Source: Bradyrhizobium guangxiense (GTDB lineage: Bacteria > Pseudomonadota > Alphaproteobacteria > Rhizobiales > Xanthobacteraceae). Taken from it: 64,000 nt of DNA. This document shows positions 60,634 to 64,000 of the stretch, one piece after another. The notes under the pieces are model-generated. The model saw only the letters and a list, made by a program, of their open reading frames with translations. It was not told the origin of the DNA and ran no database searches. The DNA lies in contig NZ_CP022219.1 of assembly GCF_004114915.1 (NCBI RefSeq), positions 4,246,501 to 4,310,500 on the forward strand, read 5' to 3'. Position 1 is the stretch's first letter; every line of letters begins with the position of its first letter. A program made the position numbers and the translations under genes.

Positions 60634-62478
60634 CTAATTGCAAACTTCCGCTTGGATCATGCCTGCACTACCCGGCCTGGGATCCCGCACGATACGGCAC
60701 CCCTTGGCGACCGGCCTGCAGCCGGTACTCGTGCAGATTATCTGTCCTGAGGCTTCTGACTTTGGAGCAGTCGATTCCACTTCCTTCCGGCCTTGGTCAC
60801 GCTTCCTCGATTCCTCCCTCGTCGCGACCGGCTTCTTCTCCGGGATCTTCTCGCACTCATTGTCGTCACCCACCCGATAGCCGGCGCGGCAGGTGATCTT
60901 CGCGCATTGATCGCCGTCGGCCTTGAAGCCGAAATTGCACACCAGGGGACAGACCCGTCCGGGCTTCGCCTTGAGCGCATCGAGGACGTCAACGCTGGCA
61001 AGCTTCGCGTCGAACTGGGTGCCAGCATATTTGTTGAACAGCGTCAGCGAGCGCTGGGCGGCGGAAGTCCACTCGCTCTCTGCAGACGAGGCCAGACAAC
61101 CAACACGGCGCAATTCGCTCTGTACCGATTTGGAGAGCTCGGCCGCCGACAATGTGGATGTTGGCCCCGGCGAGAGCGCCGCCACTTTCTGGTTCTCGAC
61201 TTCGGGCAGCTGCCGATCCGCGGCGGGCTTTGCCGCGGCTTGCTCCGCTTTCTCTGCCGCCTGCCTGGCTGCCAGCTCGGCCTTGGCCTTCTCGGCAGCC
61301 TGCTTCTCGGCCAGCGCCTTCGCAGCCGCCGCCTCGGCGGCCTTGCGCTGCCGTTCGGCAGCTTCCGCCTTCGCCTGCTCGATCTGCTTTTGCTTCTCGG
61401 CCGCGACGCGCGCCTCTTCGGCCGCCTTGGCGGCAGCTGCCGCCTTCTCCTGCTCGACCTTCTGGGCGCGCTCGGCAATCAGCCTCGCCTTTTCCTGCTC
61501 GGCCGCCTTGGCCTTTTGCTCGGCTGCCGCGCGCGTCTCCTCGGCGCCGATCTTGTTCAGCTGCCCCTTGGCGAGATTGGCGTAGAAGCCGTCGGGATAT
61601 TGCGCCAGGAACGCCTCCCAACCGTCCCGGGTGCCGAGTTGAAGCGCAAGTTCATAGTCTCGCCTGAGCTCAGACTGAGGATTGGGTTGCGGGCCGGTCG
61701 CAACCGGCTTGGCAGGAACGAGGGGGACGTCATCGCCGCCCAGCGAGCCATACACGAATGGCTCTTGCTTGTTGGCGGTGCTCTTCAGTACGTCATCGCG
61801 CACGAAGCCGAATGCTTTGCGCAGGTCAAGGCCGGGCTTTGGCAGGTGGTCTGCGAGAGCCATGGCGAACGGGCTGTTCCGGGAATCTCCATCGGACGCC
61901 GTCGAACCGGCCTTGGCCGCGAATGCGATCATCGTATTCGGGCTGGTCGGCTCGACCTTGGCGAGGCCGCGCCCGATCGCGCGCGAGGCCACCGTGCGCT
62001 TCATCGTCTTGGAGAACGGATTGTCGCGGCACGCATCGAGGATGACGAGCCGAAGCTGCTTGGCGGGCTCGATGCTCACCAACAGGCGATCGATCGGCAA
62101 CGCCTCGTCGTAGACATCGATGTCGGTCTCGAGCGCGGCATCGGTCGGGATCAGGTAGTTAGTACCGTCCACCTCCATGCCGTGGCCAGCGTAGTAAATG
62201 ACCGCGACATCGGCATCCCGCGTCCTGGTGCCAAATTCGCGCAGCGCCTTACGCATTTCGGGCGCGTTCAGGTCCTGCCGGACGTCGACCGTGTCGAAGC
62301 CGGCTTTCCTGAGCATGCCCCCGATCAAGCCGGCATCGTTCACCGGATTGGCAAGCTTCGGCACACTATTGTAGGCGGAATTGCCAATGACGAGCGCAAC
62401 CCTTTTTTGGGCCTGCGCCGGCCCGCAGACGAGCCAGGCCCCGAAGATCATCGCAGCAACGAGCTGATACGCCCTCAA
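60634..62478 (-). CDS. Secreted caspase-like (peptidase C14) protein
   Basis: A 614-residue protein with a signal peptide (about 1-23, ending GPAQAQ), a caspase-fold domain (about 24-250), a long Ala/Glu/Lys/Gln coiled coil (about 290-420) and a C-terminal Cys-containing domain (about 460-614). The catalytic dyad is His in YYAGHGMEVDG and Cys in LRLVILDACRDNPF. The start is TTG 62478 overlapping the previous stop, or ATG 62451 inside the signal peptide. Substrates are unknown; location should be periplasmic or outer-membrane. It is a tandem paralogue of the upstream partial gene. Confidence 0.9.
   Translation of the reverse strand: MRAYQLVAAMIFGAWLVCGPAQAQKRVALVIGNSAYNSVPKLANPVNDAGLIGGMLRKAGFDTVDVRQDLNAPEMRKALREFGTRTRDADVAVIYYAGHGMEVDGTNYLIPTDAALETDIDVYDEALPIDRLLVSIEPAKQLRLVILDACRDNPFSKTMKRTVASRAIGRGLAKVEPTSPNTMIAFAAKAGSTASDGDSRNSPFAMALADHLPKPGLDLRKAFGFVRDDVLKSTANKQEPFVYGSLGGDDVPLVPAKPVATGPQPNPQSELRRDYELALQLGTRDGWEAFLAQYPDGFYANLAKGQLNKIGAEETRAAAEQKAKAAEQEKARLIAERAQKVEQEKAAAAAKAAEEARVAAEKQKQIEQAKAEAAERQRKAAEAAAAKALAEKQAAEKAKAELAARQAAEKAEQAAAKPAADRQLPEVENQKVAALSPGPTSTLSAAELSKSVQSELRRVGCLASSAESEWTSAAQRSLTLFNKYAGTQFDAKLASVDVLDALKAKPGRVCPLVCNFGFKADGDQCAKITCRAGYRVGDDNECEKIPEKKPVATREESRKRDQGRKEVESTAPKSEASGQIICTSTGCRPVAKGCRIVRDPRPGSAGMIQAEVCN
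61256..61575 (-). repeat. Homogenised coiled-coil segment, copy A
   Basis: This stretch of about 320 bases in the first caspase gene matches 63100-63419 in the second with about five differences by eye, including an exact run of roughly 197 bases (61256-61452). The flanking caspase and tail regions are much more diverged. Confidence 0.85.
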
Positions 62479-64000
62479 TTGCAGACCTCTTTCGTGCGCC
62501 CGGCCATCACGGAGCTCGCATCAGCGGTGCCGGCTCGCTCTATTCTGCATCCCTTGCCTACGGGGCGGCAGCCGGCAGCGTTGCAGAATATCTGGCCAGA
62601 TGCCTGCGGTGCCGATGGCGCGGCTTCGTTCGCCCTGCGATCTGCGTCGCGCTTTCTCGTGTCCTCACGCGTCGCGACCGGCTTCTTCTCCGGCACCTTC
62701 TCGCACTCGTTGTCGTCGCCGACGCGATAGCCGGCGCGGCAGGTGATCTTCACGCATTGATCGCCGTCGGCCTTGAAGCCGAAATTGCAGACGAGCGGGC
62801 AGACCCGTCCCGGCTTCGCCTTGAGCGCATCGAGGGCGTCGACGCTGGCAAGCTTCACATCGAACTGGGTGCCAGCGTATTTGTTGAAGAGCGTCAGCGA
62901 ACGCTGCGCAGCCGAGGACCACTCGCCTTCCGGAGCCGACGTGAGGCAGCCGACACGGCGCAACTCGCTCTGCACGGACTTCGCGAGGTCGGCCGCGGAT
63001 AATGCCGGTGTCGACCCGGGCGACAGCGCCGCGACTTTTTGCTCGACTTCAGGCATCTGCCGATCGGCCGTCGGCTTGGCCGCCTGCTCAGCCTTCTCCG
63101 CCGCCTGCCTGGCTGCCAGCTCGGCCTTGGCCTTCTCGGCAGCCTGCTTCTCGGCCAGCGCCTTCGCAGCCGCCGCCTCGGCGGCCTTGCGCTGCCGTTC
63201 GGCAGCTTCCGCCTTCGCCTGCTCGATCTGCTTTTGCTTCTCGGCCGCGACGCGCGCCTCTTCGGCCGCCTTGGCGGCAGCTGCCGCCTTCTCCTGTTCG
63301 ACCTTCTGGGCGCGCTCGGCAATCAGCCTCGCCTTTTCCTGCTCGGCCGCCTTGGCCTTTTGCTCGGCTGCGGCGCGCGTCTCCTCGGCGCCGATCTTGT
63401 TCAACTGGCCCTTGGCGAGGTTGGCGTAGAAGCCGTCGGGATATGCTGCCAGAAATGCTTCCCAGGCGTCGCGCGTCGCAAGCTGGAGCGCGAGCTCGTA
63501 GTCCCTGCGGATGGCGTCCTGCGGATTTGCCTGGGGCCCCGTTGCGGCTTGCTTCACGACGAGAGGAACGTCGTCGCCTCCGAGCGAACCATAGACATAG
63601 GGCTCCTGCTTGTAGCCGGTCGCCTTCAGGACATCGTCGCGGACGAAGCCGAAGGCCTTGCGCAGGTCGAGCCCAGGCTTCGGCAGGTGCTCGACGAGCG
63701 CGGCAGCGAACGGGCTGTTTCTGGCATCGCCGTCCGATGCGGTCGATCCCGCCTTCGCGGCAAAGGCAATCATGGTATTGGGGCTGGTCGGCTCGACCTT
63801 CGCAAGGCCGCGTCCGATCGCGCGCGAGGCCAGCGTGCGCTTCATCGTTTTCGCGAACGGATTATCGCGGCACGCATCCAGGATGATCAGGCGCAACTGC
63901 TTGGCCGGCTCGACGGCGAACAATGCACGCTCGACAGGAATGGTCTCATCGAGCACGTCACCGTCGGTCTCCAGTGTTGCGTCGGTCGGAATGAGATAGT
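62475..64000 (-). CDS. Caspase-like protein, 5' end cut by the window edge
   Basis: The visible 507 codons run from NYLIPTD-like sequence (seen as YLIPTDATLETDGDVLDE) through the catalytic Cys in LRLIILDACRDNPF, the coiled coil and the C-terminal Cys domain to an EVCN end. The catalytic His and signal peptide lie beyond the window, if present. It is the upstream paralogue of the 614-residue gene, overlapping its start (TTGA). Domain order is identical, so the two probably arose by tandem duplication. Confidence 0.9.
   Translation of the reverse strand, partial: YLIPTDATLETDGDVLDETIPVERALFAVEPAKQLRLIILDACRDNPFAKTMKRTLASRAIGRGLAKVEPTSPNTMIAFAAKAGSTASDGDARNSPFAAALVEHLPKPGLDLRKAFGFVRDDVLKATGYKQEPYVYGSLGGDDVPLVVKQAATGPQANPQDAIRRDYELALQLATRDAWEAFLAAYPDGFYANLAKGQLNKIGAEETRAAAEQKAKAAEQEKARLIAERAQKVEQEKAAAAAKAAEEARVAAEKQKQIEQAKAEAAERQRKAAEAAAAKALAEKQAAEKAKAELAARQAAEKAEQAAKPTADRQMPEVEQKVAALSPGSTPALSAADLAKSVQSELRRVGCLTSAPEGEWSSAAQRSLTLFNKYAGTQFDVKLASVDALDALKAKPGRVCPLVCNFGFKADGDQCVKITCRAGYRVGDDNECEKVPEKKPVATREDTRKRDADRRANEAAPSAPQASGQIFCNAAGCRPVGKGCRIERAGTADASSVMAGRTKEVCN
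63100..63419 (-). repeat. Homogenised coiled-coil segment, copy B
   Basis: Counterpart of 61256-61575, offset 1844 bases, in the same orientation. The near-identity ends sharply on both sides. Confidence 0.85.

Noticed and set aside
60634-64000. Caspase-gasdermin or CBASS-like defence for the caspase-like pair
   Set aside because: The complete copy has a signal peptide and Cys-rich secreted-type tail, and no gasdermin, sensor or nucleotide-cyclase partner lies beside them.

Overview
The window reads as a chromosomal segment of a Bradyrhizobium-like alphaproteobacterium (Nitrobacteraceae). The evidence is the high G+C coding sequence, a CIRCE-controlled groESL operon, a complete branched-chain amino acid (liv) transporter, protocatechuate-branch pca genes, a CO-dehydrogenase-like (cox) operon, several class III cyclases, and many dispersed palindromic repeats that begin GTCATTCC and end GGAATGAC. 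The genus is inferred from gene content and repeats; no alignment was run. No rRNA, tRNA, CRISPR array, insertion sequence or prophage was recognised.

Layout, 1-26 kb: groES-groEL with CIRCE and a terminator; a 394-bp element made of a broken GIY-YIG nuclease gene between inverted repeats; signal peptidase I; a LysR regulator divergent from an isochorismatase-type hydrolase and a GST; a secreted DUF2778 (L,D-transpeptidase-like) protein; a FecR-domain/CHASE2-cyclase pair; two membrane glycosyltransferase genes; DUF72-DUF488; PhzF; a second membrane cyclase; a self-regulated TetR-HlyD-ABC export operon; an ArsR-SRPBCC-GFA operon; a GH4 glycosidase; an alcohol dehydrogenase; and two small DUF proteins (DUF2000, DUF4189).

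Layout, 26-48 kb: a molybdenum-hydroxylase operon with subunits G, S and M, MoxR and VWA maturation factors, split XdhC and a MobA-like protein, but no large catalytic subunit; pcaB-pcaD-pcaC; a 57-residue Gln/Gly-rich protein; livHMGF plus a binding protein; a single-domain response regulator divergent from a MASE4 hybrid histidine kinase; a P1 peptidase; a KTSC protein; and an EF-hand protein.

Layout, 48-64 kb: rpe with a 12-C tract near its start; three very small genes; a same-strand cluster of an ExbB/TolQ-like channel protein, two membrane partners, a metallophosphoesterase and a Ser/Thr kinase fused to a universal-stress domain (the best candidate for an undescribed system); a NarX/NarL-type two-component pair; a TetR regulator; purB; an M20 amidohydrolase; and two tandem secreted caspase-like proteins, one cut by the window edge, whose coiled-coil DNA has apparently been homogenised.
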